Source: Oscillibacter sp. MSJ-31 (GTDB taxonomy: Bacteria > Bacillota > Clostridia > Oscillospirales > Oscillospiraceae). Taken from it: 64,000 nt of DNA. Shown here one piece after another: positions 39,685-47,839 of the stretch. The stretch is taken from NCBI RefSeq assembly GCF_018918025.1, contig NZ_JAHLPT010000007.1, positions 41,542-105,541 of the forward strand. Reading direction: 5' to 3'. The notes beneath the pieces are model-generated. The model was not told the origin of the DNA. It was given only the letters and a program-made list of their open reading frames with translations, and made no database searches. The translations under genes and the position numbers were made by a program. How positions within the stretch are numbered: the stretch's first letter is position 1; each line of letters starts with the position of its first letter.

Positions 39685-40008
39685 ATGACCGTCTGCGAAG
39701 CAAGGATGGCGGTCAGAGAGAACGGAAAAGAACTTAGAAATGTTGGACTATACCAGGACAATGAAGATGTCGTATTGGAAGCGGTCAGGCAATTTGGCTG
39801 TGCCCTGAAATACGCAAGCGATAGATTAAAAGGCGATAAGAGAATCGTTCTGGAAGCCGTTAAGCAGGACCCGTATGCTATACACTATGCGGATATACGG
39901 TTTTACGGCGATGTGGATGTGATGACTGAAGCAGTTAAACAAAGACCGCCGCTTCTCTCTTATGCCCATCCTGCTATTCGATTTATAGTTAAAAAGAAGA
40001 CGGAATGA
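39685..40008 (+). CDS. DUF4116-repeat protein
   Basis: 107-residue protein with three to four repeats (LYQDNEDVVLEAVRQFGCAL, KYASDRLKGDKRIVLEAV, IHYADIRFYGDVDVMTEAV) and almost nothing else, so it shows the repeat's limits well. There is no tail. AAGGGGG precedes the ATG. Overlaps a terminator hairpin at its end. Confidence 0.7.
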   Translation: MTVCEARMAVRENGKELRNVGLYQDNEDVVLEAVRQFGCALKYASDRLKGDKRIVLEAVKQDPYAIHYADIRFYGDVDVMTEAVKQRPPLLSYAHPAIRFIVKKKTE

Positions 40009-40024
40009 CCGTCTTATTTATTTT
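39997..40024 (+). terminator. Terminator after the 39685 gene
   Basis: AAGACGG-AATGA-CCGTCTT followed by ATTTATTTTT; the stop codon lies in the loop. Confidence 0.7.
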
Positions 40025-40044
40025 TATATAAGGTGGTGTTTTGA

Positions 40045-41790
40045 ATGAGAAACAGCAATACATTAGAAGATTTCGGCAAGAAAATAGGCGGGGCAAGAAA
40101 AGATGAATGGGCGGCAAGAGGACTGTCGTTATCTGACTTGGAAGAAATGAATGATGCGGAAAAGGCGAAGTATGTCAAGAAAGACAACATCTGGAAGAAA
40201 CCTGACTACCAGGCGATGTATGATGCGGGGATGCCCAGGGAAGTCCTGTATTACATCAAAGAGTTAAGAGACTCCCTGCCCCCTAAACCATTAATGGACA
40301 AGGACATAGAGAAATATATTAAACTCGTATCTGGAATACGGGATGCTGCTATGTCTATTAAGTCCGTGGATGAGATTGGGAAAAAGTTCTTCGATGGGGC
40401 CGTAAAAAATACGATACTTGAAGCGGGGTTAAGCAATTCAAATGTATCATATTATAAGAAACTATGGTATGCGTCCCAGGACGGTTTATCCAGGGTGAAA
40501 TGGAATATCAGCAAGAAAGAGTTCCTATTCAGCGATGAAGAAAAAGCGGTAAGGCGATATGCCGTTGTCTGTATGGATGAGAATGTAAGATATGAAGCGT
40601 GGGACCGTTCCGACCCGTCTAAACTGCGTCTTGAAGTAAAGGTCCCAGGCGGGAAGCAATACTATTACCCGAACGATTTAAAAGAGAATGAGTTCAAAAA
40701 AGGAACATACCTGGTATTTGCCGATAGTGATAGGCACAATATTATGTTTAAAAACATAGCGACATACGATGAAGCAAAGGCAAAGGCTACCGAATTATAC
40801 AGGGCCGCAAATTCTATAGAAGTGCCGACAGAAAAGAAAGACAGGAAGAAAGCGTTCTCTGCTCCGCAGTTGGCAAGAATAGAGTTTTCAGGCCGTGGAT
40901 ACAGGGATGACAGCAGAGACATTACAGGCCAGGACTATTTAAATGAGTTCAAATTCTATGGCGGTGAGTTTGGAAATTGGATGAATGATGCTGACCGTCA
41001 GGCATCTATGAATTTCGGCTATGAAGCGTTTAAGACGATAGCGGAAGTCCTGAAAGTCCCTGATGAAGATATATCATTTGGCGGTAGACTATCCATAGCG
41101 TTCGGTGCTCGTGGCAAGGGTGCTGCTGCTGCTCACTACGAACCGATGCGTGAGGTCATCAATCTTACGAAGATGAAAGGGGCTGGTTCCCTGGGGCACG
41201 AATATGGACACGCCTTAGATGACCTGGTAAATAAAATCAGGGGTGAAGCGGACCTATCTCAAAGTAGAAAACTTCTGACCATCCAGAATGAAATCATCGG
41301 GGCTATGAAATATAAGGACTTTGAGATGAAAGAATACGGTTCCTATGTATCATATTACATCACAGATAAGAACGGACTTCACTGTATGCCAATCAAGTCC
41401 GACTTCTACGAAAATTCGACAAAATTCGACAAAATGTTTTCTAAGCAGGACAAGGGCTATTGGCATAGTGATATAGAGATGTTTGCCCGTGCGTTCGCTT
41501 GCTATTTACACGATAAATGTAGTGAAGCGGGTATTCGGTGCGATTACCTGAATGGGTCCGCTGAAGCTGCCAAGTTTGACGGTATAGCCGCTATTCCCCA
41601 GGGGGAAGAGAGAAAAAGACTGAACGGCCTGTTTGATAAGTTTATTGAAGAGCTGAAAGAGAAAGAGATATTACACGAAAGAAAACCCGAAAAAGAGAAT
41701 TTGAAAGATATATTGAATAGGGCAGTAGAGAAAGCAGGGAAACAGGTGAGAGAAAACGAACAACTGAAAATAGATGGGTTTGAAAGATAA
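40045..41790 (+). CDS. LPD1-type polyvalent protein with zinc-peptidase motif and the shared tail
   Basis: 581-residue protein. Residues 285-395 match the large-polyvalent-protein LPD1 domain: EFKFYGGEFGNWMNDADRQA, LSIAFGARGKGAAAAHYEP and VINLTKMKGAGSLGHEYGHA. The last carries HEYGH, a zinc-peptidase HExxH. LPD domains were described in polyvalent proteins that phages and conjugative elements are thought to send into recipients. The C terminus is the shared tail (ENLKDILNRAVEKAGKQ then LKIDGFER-stop). AAGGTGGTG precedes the ATG. This protein best links the tail to translocation, though delivery is inference. Confidence 0.8.
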   Translation: MRNSNTLEDFGKKIGGARKDEWAARGLSLSDLEEMNDAEKAKYVKKDNIWKKPDYQAMYDAGMPREVLYYIKELRDSLPPKPLMDKDIEKYIKLVSGIRDAAMSIKSVDEIGKKFFDGAVKNTILEAGLSNSNVSYYKKLWYASQDGLSRVKWNISKKEFLFSDEEKAVRRYAVVCMDENVRYEAWDRSDPSKLRLEVKVPGGKQYYYPNDLKENEFKKGTYLVFADSDRHNIMFKNIATYDEAKAKATELYRAANSIEVPTEKKDRKKAFSAPQLARIEFSGRGYRDDSRDITGQDYLNEFKFYGGEFGNWMNDADRQASMNFGYEAFKTIAEVLKVPDEDISFGGRLSIAFGARGKGAAAAHYEPMREVINLTKMKGAGSLGHEYGHALDDLVNKIRGEADLSQSRKLLTIQNEIIGAMKYKDFEMKEYGSYVSYYITDKNGLHCMPIKSDFYENSTKFDKMFSKQDKGYWHSDIEMFARAFACYLHDKCSEAGIRCDYLNGSAEAAKFDGIAAIPQGEERKRLNGLFDKFIEELKEKEILHERKPEKENLKDILNRAVEKAGKQVRENEQLKIDGFER

Positions 41791-41817
41791 CGGGCGATTT
41801 CCGCCCGTTTTATTTTT
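41790..41817 (+). terminator. Terminator of the LPD1 gene
   Basis: ACGGGCG-ATTTC-CGCCCGT followed by TTTATTTTT. Confidence 0.85.
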
Positions 41818-41820
41818 GCT

Positions 41821-41850
41821 TGTATTTTGATTTGCGTTTCTATATAATGG
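41821..41850 (+). promoter_or_regulatory. Sigma-A-like promoter of the 41877 gene
   Basis: TTGTAT-like box near 41820, 17 bp, TATAAT (about 41842-41847). Weak -35. Confidence 0.4.
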
Positions 41851-41876
41851 GTGAAGATGAAAAGGGGGACTTGTCT

Positions 41877-42554
41877 ATGACTTTTGCCAGATACCTTTCC
41901 AATTACAGCTTGCCATACTTCAAGGACATACGGGATGATAAGCACGCGGCAATAGATTTTTTTCTATCACCTGGCCCTGCTCACGAAGAAGATACAAGCG
42001 ACCGCGAATTCATCAAAGGCGGATATGGTTTAAGGCATTTCTCGTCGTTCCTGCGGGATGACAACGATGTGGTAATGGCAGCGGTCAAGAATAACGGCAA
42101 GGCCCTAAAATACGCTTCAGACCGCCTGAAAGATGATTATAAGGTGGTCAGGGCAGCTATCACATCCAATGGCTATGCTATTATCCACGCTTCCGAAAGG
42201 CTCAGGGGTGATAAGGAACTGGTGCTTATGGCTATCGGTTCTATCATCCAGTCCAGGCGTCCAAGACCCGAAATGTCCCTGGTCAATCATCGCTATGACT
42301 TCTCTGCTGCCCAGGAAGCCGTAAGAGAAGCGTTCTGGGTTTTCGACTATCTTTCCGATGAACTGAAAAGCGATAAAGATGTGGCTCTGGCTGGTGTTGA
42401 ATTGTGCTGGGCTTATCTCGCCAATCTTCCTGATAATATGAAAGATGACAAGGATGTTGCCCTCAAGGCCCTGGAACAGAATAGAGAAGCGTGGTGCTTC
42501 ATCTCTGAAAGATTGAAGAAAGATGAAGACATACGGGCAATGATAGGCTTATAA
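41877..42554 (+). CDS. DUF4116-repeat protein
   Basis: 225-residue protein with about six repeats (FLRDDNDVVMAAVKNNGKAL, KYASDRLKDDYKVVRAAI, IHASERLRGDKELVLMAI, LSDELKSDKDVALAGVEL, LPDNMKDDKDVALKAL, ISERLKKDEDIRAMIGL). There is no shared tail; the protein ends on a repeat. The start at 41877 follows AAAGGGGGAC; a longer frame from 41820 lies over the promoter. It is the last gene of the large DUF4116 cluster. Confidence 0.7.
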   Translation: MTFARYLSNYSLPYFKDIRDDKHAAIDFFLSPGPAHEEDTSDREFIKGGYGLRHFSSFLRDDNDVVMAAVKNNGKALKYASDRLKDDYKVVRAAITSNGYAIIHASERLRGDKELVLMAIGSIIQSRRPRPEMSLVNHRYDFSAAQEAVREAFWVFDYLSDELKSDKDVALAGVELCWAYLANLPDNMKDDKDVALKALEQNREAWCFISERLKKDEDIRAMIGL

Positions 42555-42785
42555 AAAGAAAGACAGACGGAATTTCCGTCTGTCTTTTTCAATGTCCATA
42601 TAACCGTCATCGCCTGGTTTGTAAATATGATTTCGCAATTCCTTATGTTCAAGGCAATTATTATTTTTGGCAAAGACGGGCATAAGCCGGTCTTGGAATA
42701 CCAGAGGATAACGGTGTTCTGCTTTCTGTATCCCGTTCATATTCTTGTTCCAGTTCGCTTTCCTTCCTTGATAGGAATGTTTCAT
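42549..42785 (-). CDS. Possible small protein antisense of the cluster end
   Basis: An open frame of 78 codons (MKHSYQGRKANWNKNMNGIQ ...) starts only a few bases after the expected start of transcription from the promoter at 42787, and ends within the terminator hairpin. AAGGAAGGAAAG lies before an inner ATG (about 42740). The end of the product (DRRKFRLSFFL) is encoded by the hairpin, a bad sign. It may be a real small gene or a roughly 200-nt RNA. Confidence 0.35.
   Translation of the reverse strand: MKHSYQGRKANWNKNMNGIQKAEHRYPLVFQDRLMPVFAKNNNCLEHKELRNHIYKPGDDGYMDIEKDRRKFRLSFFL
42559..42588. terminator. Bidirectional terminator
   Basis: AAAGACAGACGG-AATTT-CCGTCTGTCTTT with T/A runs, between the 41877 gene (+) and the minus-strand transcript. 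Confidence 0.8.
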
Positions 42786-42786
42786 C

Positions 42787-42825
42787 CTATATTATATACT
42801 ACGCATTACATCCAGAAAATATAAC
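42787..42825 (-). promoter_or_regulatory. ICE-type promoter
   Basis: GTTATA (42825-42820), 18 bp, TAGTAT (42801-42796) then ATAATATAGG. Confidence 0.8.
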
Positions 42826-42842
42826 CGTTTTTTGAAATTTTC

Positions 42843-42934
42843 TCAAAAAATATTAAGAAGACCATTTCTGGTCTTCTTAATAAGGCTGGATGGATAAATT
42901 ATGAAAAAGAAGTTTTTACTTTGCTGTCGTGCTA
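42843..42934 (-). ncRNA. Candidate small RNA
   Basis: Roughly 90-nt transcript from the promoter at 42932-42970, ending at the perfect hairpin TTAAGAAGACC-AGAAAT-GGTCTTCTTAA (42853-42880) and TATTTTTT. No ORF with a ribosome site. It does not carry the CACCTCC string. Confidence 0.5.
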
Positions 42935-42970
42935 TATTATATACTATGCTCAAGGCCCAAAAAATATAAC
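42932..42970 (-). promoter_or_regulatory. ICE-type promoter for a small RNA
   Basis: GTTATA (42970-42965), 18 bp, TAGTAT (42946-42941) then ATAATATAGC. Confidence 0.8.
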
Positions 42971-42990
42971 TGTTTTTTGAAAATTTTTTC

Positions 42991-43069
42991 AAAAAAAAGC
43001 AGGTCGCCGTTATAAATCGACGACCTTGAAGGAGGTGAGCCGAAAAGGGTTTCACAATTCTTTCAGCCA
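42991..43069 (-). ncRNA. Candidate small RNA with anti-Shine-Dalgarno motif
   Basis: Roughly 75-nt transcript from the promoter at 43070-43105. It runs TGGCTGAAAGAATTGTG ... CGGCTCACCTCCTTCAAGG (about 43041-43022) to the terminator hairpin AGGTCGTCG...CGGCGACCT (43001-43026) and eight Ts. TCACCTCCTT equals the anti-SD end of 16S rRNA and would pair with AAGGAGGTGA. No start codon is usable. Confidence 0.55.
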
Positions 43070-43105
43070 CATTATATACTACACACCGTCTATAAAAATT
43101 ATAAC
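43070..43105 (-). promoter_or_regulatory. ICE-type promoter for a small RNA
   Basis: GTTATA (43105-43100), 18 bp, TAGTAT (43081-43076) then ATAATG. It follows directly after the stop of the 43117 gene. Confidence 0.8.
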
Positions 43106-43116
43106 GCCCGTCCGTT

Positions 43117-44016
43117 TTACTCTTCGATTTTCTTTTTGTAAATCACAGCGGCCCCAAGAGCACTAATCAACACAACTGCCGCGATGCCCCCGATAATCAT
43201 TCCAGTATGACTCTTTTCTGCTGCGGGTGCGGTCTGGGTCTCATCTACCGGCGTATCTACGCTCGGTTCCTCGTCGATAACAGGTTCATCTATATTCGGC
43301 TCATCCGGTGCTGCTGGTTCGTCCGGTGTGGTTGGTGTATCTATGGTTTCCTTGGTCTCATTATTCCCAGAGAGGATGAGAACGGATGTCTCGCCGCCAT
43401 TAATAACTATCTTTTCTACATTCGGGGTAAGCCCTGCGGAATTCTGCTCATATGTATATACCCCTCTCGCCAAGGGTTCCGTAATTGTAAAGCCGTTGGA
43501 ACTGTCCAGGGTGTAGGAATAGTTCTCTCTGTCCCTCGTAAGCATAATCTGAACATCCTTGCTTTTGTCGTAGTTCTCTGTCTTAATCATCAAGCTGCCT
43601 TCCATACTGTTGTCCCCATACAGGTATTTGCCGTGGATGACATCGAAGTTCTCAAAGTAGAGCGTATAGGCAACTACCGGCGTTGTCTCGTCTATGGTGA
43701 ACTCCTGCCCACAAGCCAGACTGAATACAGATTTAGCATCATTGCGGACCCCGCCAGATGCCAGAAGATAATTCCCATACGGCAGTTTCGTTCTCGAATA
43801 GAAATTGTTGTCGTAGTTGATATTGACCTCTTCATAGGAACCAGTGTCCTGGTTCAGAACGATTACATAGAAATTGTAATTGTCATAGCCCTCTGGGGTA
43901 TTTACGGTCGTATCCACCGTGAGATTTAGCCACGCCTCACCTTCAGCGGCAAAAGCCGCTGAAGAGAGAAGACAGGCAATAATCAAACTTAATATAAGTG
44001 ATATTGTTTTTTTCAT
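43117..44016 (-). CDS. Membrane-anchored surface protein
   Basis: 299-residue exported protein: signal peptide (MKKTISLILSLIIACLLSSA), a folded extracellular part with possible Cna-B-like beta domains (residues 25-215), a Pro/Glu/Asp/Thr stalk (TPTTPDEPAAPDEPNIDEP) and a C-terminal span with a basic end (GMIIGGIAAVVLISALGAAV, IYKKKIEE). There is no LPxTG sorting motif, so it stays in the membrane by its C-terminal helix. The start at 44016 follows GGAGGTAATTGACA and overlaps the NlpC/P60 gene's end. Its place in the type IV operon suggests a mating-contact role. Confidence 0.65.
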   Translation of the reverse strand: MKKTISLILSLIIACLLSSAAFAAEGEAWLNLTVDTTVNTPEGYDNYNFYVIVLNQDTGSYEEVNINYDNNFYSRTKLPYGNYLLASGGVRNDAKSVFSLACGQEFTIDETTPVVAYTLYFENFDVIHGKYLYGDNSMEGSLMIKTENYDKSKDVQIMLTRDRENYSYTLDSSNGFTITEPLARGVYTYEQNSAGLTPNVEKIVINGGETSVLILSGNNETKETIDTPTTPDEPAAPDEPNIDEPVIDEEPSVDTPVDETQTAPAAEKSHTGMIIGGIAAVVLISALGAAVIYKKKIEE

Positions 44017-44018
44017 TG

Positions 44019-47000
44019 TCAATTACCTCCTAAATAGGCCAGTTCTTTCGGCCTGAAGTATTTTGTGAAATAACCAGGGGCATTTACATTTACCCCATTA
44101 ACAGACGGGGAACAGTGGATGAAATACATCTTTCCGCCCTCCGTGTATAGATACATACCAATGTGTCCGTCATTGCCTGTATTGGCAAAATCGCCAGGTA
44201 AGAGTTGGTCCTTGCTGATTGCCATAGACATCTTCCTTTGTCCCTCGGACCCTGCCCAGAAACAATCTTTTCCGAATGTGGTAAGCATTACCCATCTGGC
44301 AAAACCGGAACAGTCAAGCCCGTATGTCTGATAGCTGCCTTTCGGCTGCTTATCATAACCGTCTGCCGTTATCTGTCGAAGTTCGGTTCCCCACGCGGTA
44401 TCTATCTCGGGGGATAGGCCCTGATGATGTCCTCCGCCCCAGAAATACGGAACTCTACCGGCAAGCTGTAAGGCATTAGCGATAAGGGTCTGTCTCTCAA
44501 CGGAAAGGTCTGGATACTGCTCCAGTATCTTTTCCATTATTGCTTCCTGCTCTTCCTCAAGCATAGGAATGGAAGAGAAATTACCGTCAGACAGAATAAC
44601 CTCATACAACTCATACCAGTCCTGGTCATAAAGGTTTTTGGCCCAGGCAATGTTGTCATCTGTCCATCCAGCCCATCCATTTTCAGGGTCAGGCGGGTCT
44701 ATTGCGAAGATGTCATCCCATCCAAGAGTATCGATTGTAATATCTACATCCATATGGGTTCCTGAACATTCAAGGTGGTCCCCATCGCAATACCAGACCT
44801 TATATGAATGGCAATGCTCTTTACCTTCGGCATCCGTGGAACAGTCCTCATCCCAATAATACTTACATCCCCCGCGTCCGCTGTTATCGATACGGTGGCC
44901 TGGTTCATCGCAAGAGAATGTAGTTTGTCTATTACAGGTCTGCCAATCATCACAGTAGTAATAATCGCTCTCATCGTATGTAATGGTGTGGGACTTCTCG
45001 AATATGGTCTCTATATAATTCTTCACATCTGCCGACTGGAAGAAGTGTATCCAGGTGGGCCAGTTCTGGTCGAACCGAACTGCTGTCATACATAGAAGTT
45101 CCTTGATATTGTTATAACTCTGCTTATGTGGGAATTTGTAATACACATTGTCGTATTTCTCATCCGCTGCCACGGCCTCTACCTCGGCTATCAAATCATC
45201 CTGTAAGCCCTGGACATACTCTACATACTTCTGAACATCCTCTTTGTCCATTTGAAGAACGGACAGGACGGAAGAGAACATCGTTGATATCATTGACACA
45301 ATGAGAATAATTGAGATGAACCCGCCCAGGCCCATAATCAAGACCCTTTTTAGCTTTGCCGCTGCCGCACTGACTATTACAGATACCCTCTTCACAAATC
45401 TTACTGGGGCCGACATTATATGCCCAACCTTTTTTATTCCCTGTGCCAGTCTGCTGTTCTTTACCCTATTGACTACACCAGATACCTTCTTTCCCGCCGT
45501 TTTCAAACCGCTTACCGCTGTTTTTAACTGCTTCGGGGCTTTCTCTATCACCTTGCCCTTGACCTTGTTGTATGCCCCGCCATTGACGAACTTGTATGCT
45601 GTATCGGCCCTATTGATGAATTTGGATACCGTCTCTGTATTCTTAATGGTCTCTATTCCTGCCTTGGCGGCTTTGGTGGCCCCTGTTTTGTCGCCTACCC
45701 ATTTTGCCGCTTTTATCGTTCCTCTTCCAAGTTTATTGGCCCCTGCTTCGGCAAATCTTCCAGACATCTTTATAGCCCGTCTGGCATATGGGTTCTGGGC
45801 ATTATTGACTATGGCTGATAGTGTCTCGCCTCCAGTATCTCCGTCATTTGCTGTTTTGTTGGATACCCAGGAACCGAACGAACCCATTGAGTGAAGAAAA
45901 CTGCCTCTGAAATTATATTTCCCGACTTTGTTTATGGCCTTGATGTCCTTACCAATAACAAACCGGCCTACATTCATCGTGCGAATTCCAAGGTTCTGTA
46001 AATGGCCTCTTGCTATGCGGACCCTCTGCCTCAACTCGATTACACTTCTTGCGGCCCCCAATGCCTCTTTTCCCGCATACTTCACTGATGATATGCTTCT
46101 GAATACGCCTGTGCTCTCTGCTGAAATGACGGTATACAGGCCCTTGCCGATACCTTCCGATACCTTTATGGCCCCTGAACCAATGGAATAATTGAACTCT
46201 TTCGCATACTGTAATTTGATGGAATGTTTGTTTAATTGGGTTTTATTTCCATTTCGTATCTCTTTCTTGATTTCCCTTTTGCTCATCCTGTCAATGTGGA
46301 AAGTGTTATTTACTACGGTAGTTCCAGATGCTTCCGGTGCTTTCGGAATGTCCCCGTTCTTTCTTCTCTCTACACGATTAAGAACATCGTTTACTCTGGC
46401 CCTGGTCTTTTCTGTGGAATTGACCGCACCAGACTTGCCGATTATCTTTCCGCTGTCATCTACTTTTACAGGGAACCTTATAGATATGCTTCCTGGCTGG
46501 GTAGACGGTGAAGCGGATGTCTTTGCTCTTGTGGGCTGAATAATATGCTGTCCTGCTCGGTCATATTTCTCTACCCTGGTCTTTCCGACCGCTGTTATGG
46601 TGGCTACGGTTGAACCCGCTGCCGCATAACTGACCACTTTCACATTTCTGTTTCCAGGTGTGGCGGTAGGTATGTTGGAATGGGGTATCATTTTGGGGGC
46701 TGGACGGTTCGGAACATCAGGGTATTTTCTGCTTTGTCTGAATGTGCTCTGCGTTCCTGGCTCATCCCGCTTTACCGCCGGTCTATATGTCTGCTCTTTT
46801 CTGTTGTCTGTAATGGCCTTTATATTCGGCCTGTAATCGTTCTTTGCCCCGCTTCTATTCTCTGTGGGCCGGTATGTTGGCCTGTCAGAATGCCCTTGCT
46901 TACTGGTCCCATACGGCGTTGCTGGCCTGTCCGTTCTCGGTGTGCTCTGTGTAGGTCTGCTTGTCTCGTATGGCTTCCTTACCGTGCTGGGCGTTTCAGT

Positions 47001-47777
47001 CCTTGGGGTGCTGCTCTTTGGTGTTTCACTTGGTTTATATCTGCTGGGGTTGGATATATCGCTGGGCTTATATGCTTCCGGTCTATAGGTGCTTGGTCTT
47101 GATGTATCACTTGGCCTGGTAGCCTCATATTGATTACTTGAAGATGTGCGGACCGGCTCATTTGACCTGGATGTGCTGCTTGGATGAATGGGGGTCTCGC
47201 TGGTTCTGTGGTCCTGGGCAAATTTCTCACTTACATTTGCTCTTCTCTCTTGTTTTGCTGTCCATTCCTCGTGTATCCTCTGCTCATCCCTACGCCTTCT
47301 TGCGTAGTCCTCATTCATCCGCTCTCTTGCTCTTTCGGCTCTTTCTAACTGTTCCGCCCTGCGTCTTGCCTCATCATCACGCCTTGCCTGTTCAACTCTT
47401 TCCTGGGTCTTGCGTAGATTGTAGTCATCATATTCGTTTTTCGGTGTTTCTGCGGGTCTGCTTTGCTCTGCTGGTGCTTTGTATTCCTGCTGCTTCGGCT
47501 CATCGCGTCTCTGGGGTTCCGATGCCCTGGTATCTTCCCGCTTATAAGGTTCGGGTTCTTCCTGAGCCTTTTTCTTTTTCTTCTTTTTGGCTTTCTTCTT
47601 TTTCTCTTCCTCGACATCTTCCATTGCCTCCAGTTCGTCTTCTTCCAGTTCGTCAAGGAATTCCTGTAATTCATCAGAGATAGGTTCTTCCTGCTCTATT
47701 TCCTCATTTTCCAGGTCTTCGTTTTCTATCTCATCATTTTCCAACTCTTCTATATCATCGAATCTATCGTCATTCAT
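44019..47777 (-). CDS. Conjugation-associated NlpC/P60 peptidoglycan hydrolase, very large
   Basis: 1252-residue protein. Residues 1-470 are disordered and charged: an acidic start (EELENDEIENEDLENEEIEQ), Lys and Arg runs, then Pro/Ser/Thr/Arg repeats (YKPSDISNPSRYKPSETPKS). A basic region with several Ala/Lys helices follows, then one membrane span (GGFISIILIVSMISTMF, about 815-835). The C-terminal NlpC/P60 domain has Cys in YGLDCSGFARWV (about 1153), His in DGHIGMYLY (about 1200) and MYFIHCSPSV. It would open the cell wall for the type IV channel, as Orf14/VirB1-type enzymes do. The large cytoplasmic part is unusual. Confidence 0.8.
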   Translation of the reverse strand: MNDDRFDDIEELENDEIENEDLENEEIEQEEPISDELQEFLDELEEDELEAMEDVEEEKKKKAKKKKKKKAQEEPEPYKREDTRASEPQRRDEPKQQEYKAPAEQSRPAETPKNEYDDYNLRKTQERVEQARRDDEARRRAEQLERAERARERMNEDYARRRRDEQRIHEEWTAKQERRANVSEKFAQDHRTSETPIHPSSTSRSNEPVRTSSSNQYEATRPSDTSRPSTYRPEAYKPSDISNPSRYKPSETPKSSTPRTETPSTVRKPYETSRPTQSTPRTDRPATPYGTSKQGHSDRPTYRPTENRSGAKNDYRPNIKAITDNRKEQTYRPAVKRDEPGTQSTFRQSRKYPDVPNRPAPKMIPHSNIPTATPGNRNVKVVSYAAAGSTVATITAVGKTRVEKYDRAGQHIIQPTRAKTSASPSTQPGSISIRFPVKVDDSGKIIGKSGAVNSTEKTRARVNDVLNRVERRKNGDIPKAPEASGTTVVNNTFHIDRMSKREIKKEIRNGNKTQLNKHSIKLQYAKEFNYSIGSGAIKVSEGIGKGLYTVISAESTGVFRSISSVKYAGKEALGAARSVIELRQRVRIARGHLQNLGIRTMNVGRFVIGKDIKAINKVGKYNFRGSFLHSMGSFGSWVSNKTANDGDTGGETLSAIVNNAQNPYARRAIKMSGRFAEAGANKLGRGTIKAAKWVGDKTGATKAAKAGIETIKNTETVSKFINRADTAYKFVNGGAYNKVKGKVIEKAPKQLKTAVSGLKTAGKKVSGVVNRVKNSRLAQGIKKVGHIMSAPVRFVKRVSVIVSAAAAKLKRVLIMGLGGFISIILIVSMISTMFSSVLSVLQMDKEDVQKYVEYVQGLQDDLIAEVEAVAADEKYDNVYYKFPHKQSYNNIKELLCMTAVRFDQNWPTWIHFFQSADVKNYIETIFEKSHTITYDESDYYYCDDWQTCNRQTTFSCDEPGHRIDNSGRGGCKYYWDEDCSTDAEGKEHCHSYKVWYCDGDHLECSGTHMDVDITIDTLGWDDIFAIDPPDPENGWAGWTDDNIAWAKNLYDQDWYELYEVILSDGNFSSIPMLEEEQEAIMEKILEQYPDLSVERQTLIANALQLAGRVPYFWGGGHHQGLSPEIDTAWGTELRQITADGYDKQPKGSYQTYGLDCSGFARWVMLTTFGKDCFWAGSEGQRKMSMAISKDQLLPGDFANTGNDGHIGMYLYTEGGKMYFIHCSPSVNGVNVNAPGYFTKYFRPKELAYLGGN

Positions 47778-47802
47778 AATGCTTACACCTCACATAAAAA
47801 AA

Positions 47803-47832
47803 AATAAAAGGGAGGACGATTTTCGTCCTCCC
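47803..47832 (-). terminator. Internal terminator between the sipW-type and hydrolase genes
   Basis: GGGAGGACGA-AAA-TCGTCCTCCC followed by TTTTATTTTTTTTT on the minus strand. It would lower expression of the hydrolase relative to the peptidase. Confidence 0.75.
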
Positions 47833-47839
47833 AAAGTCC

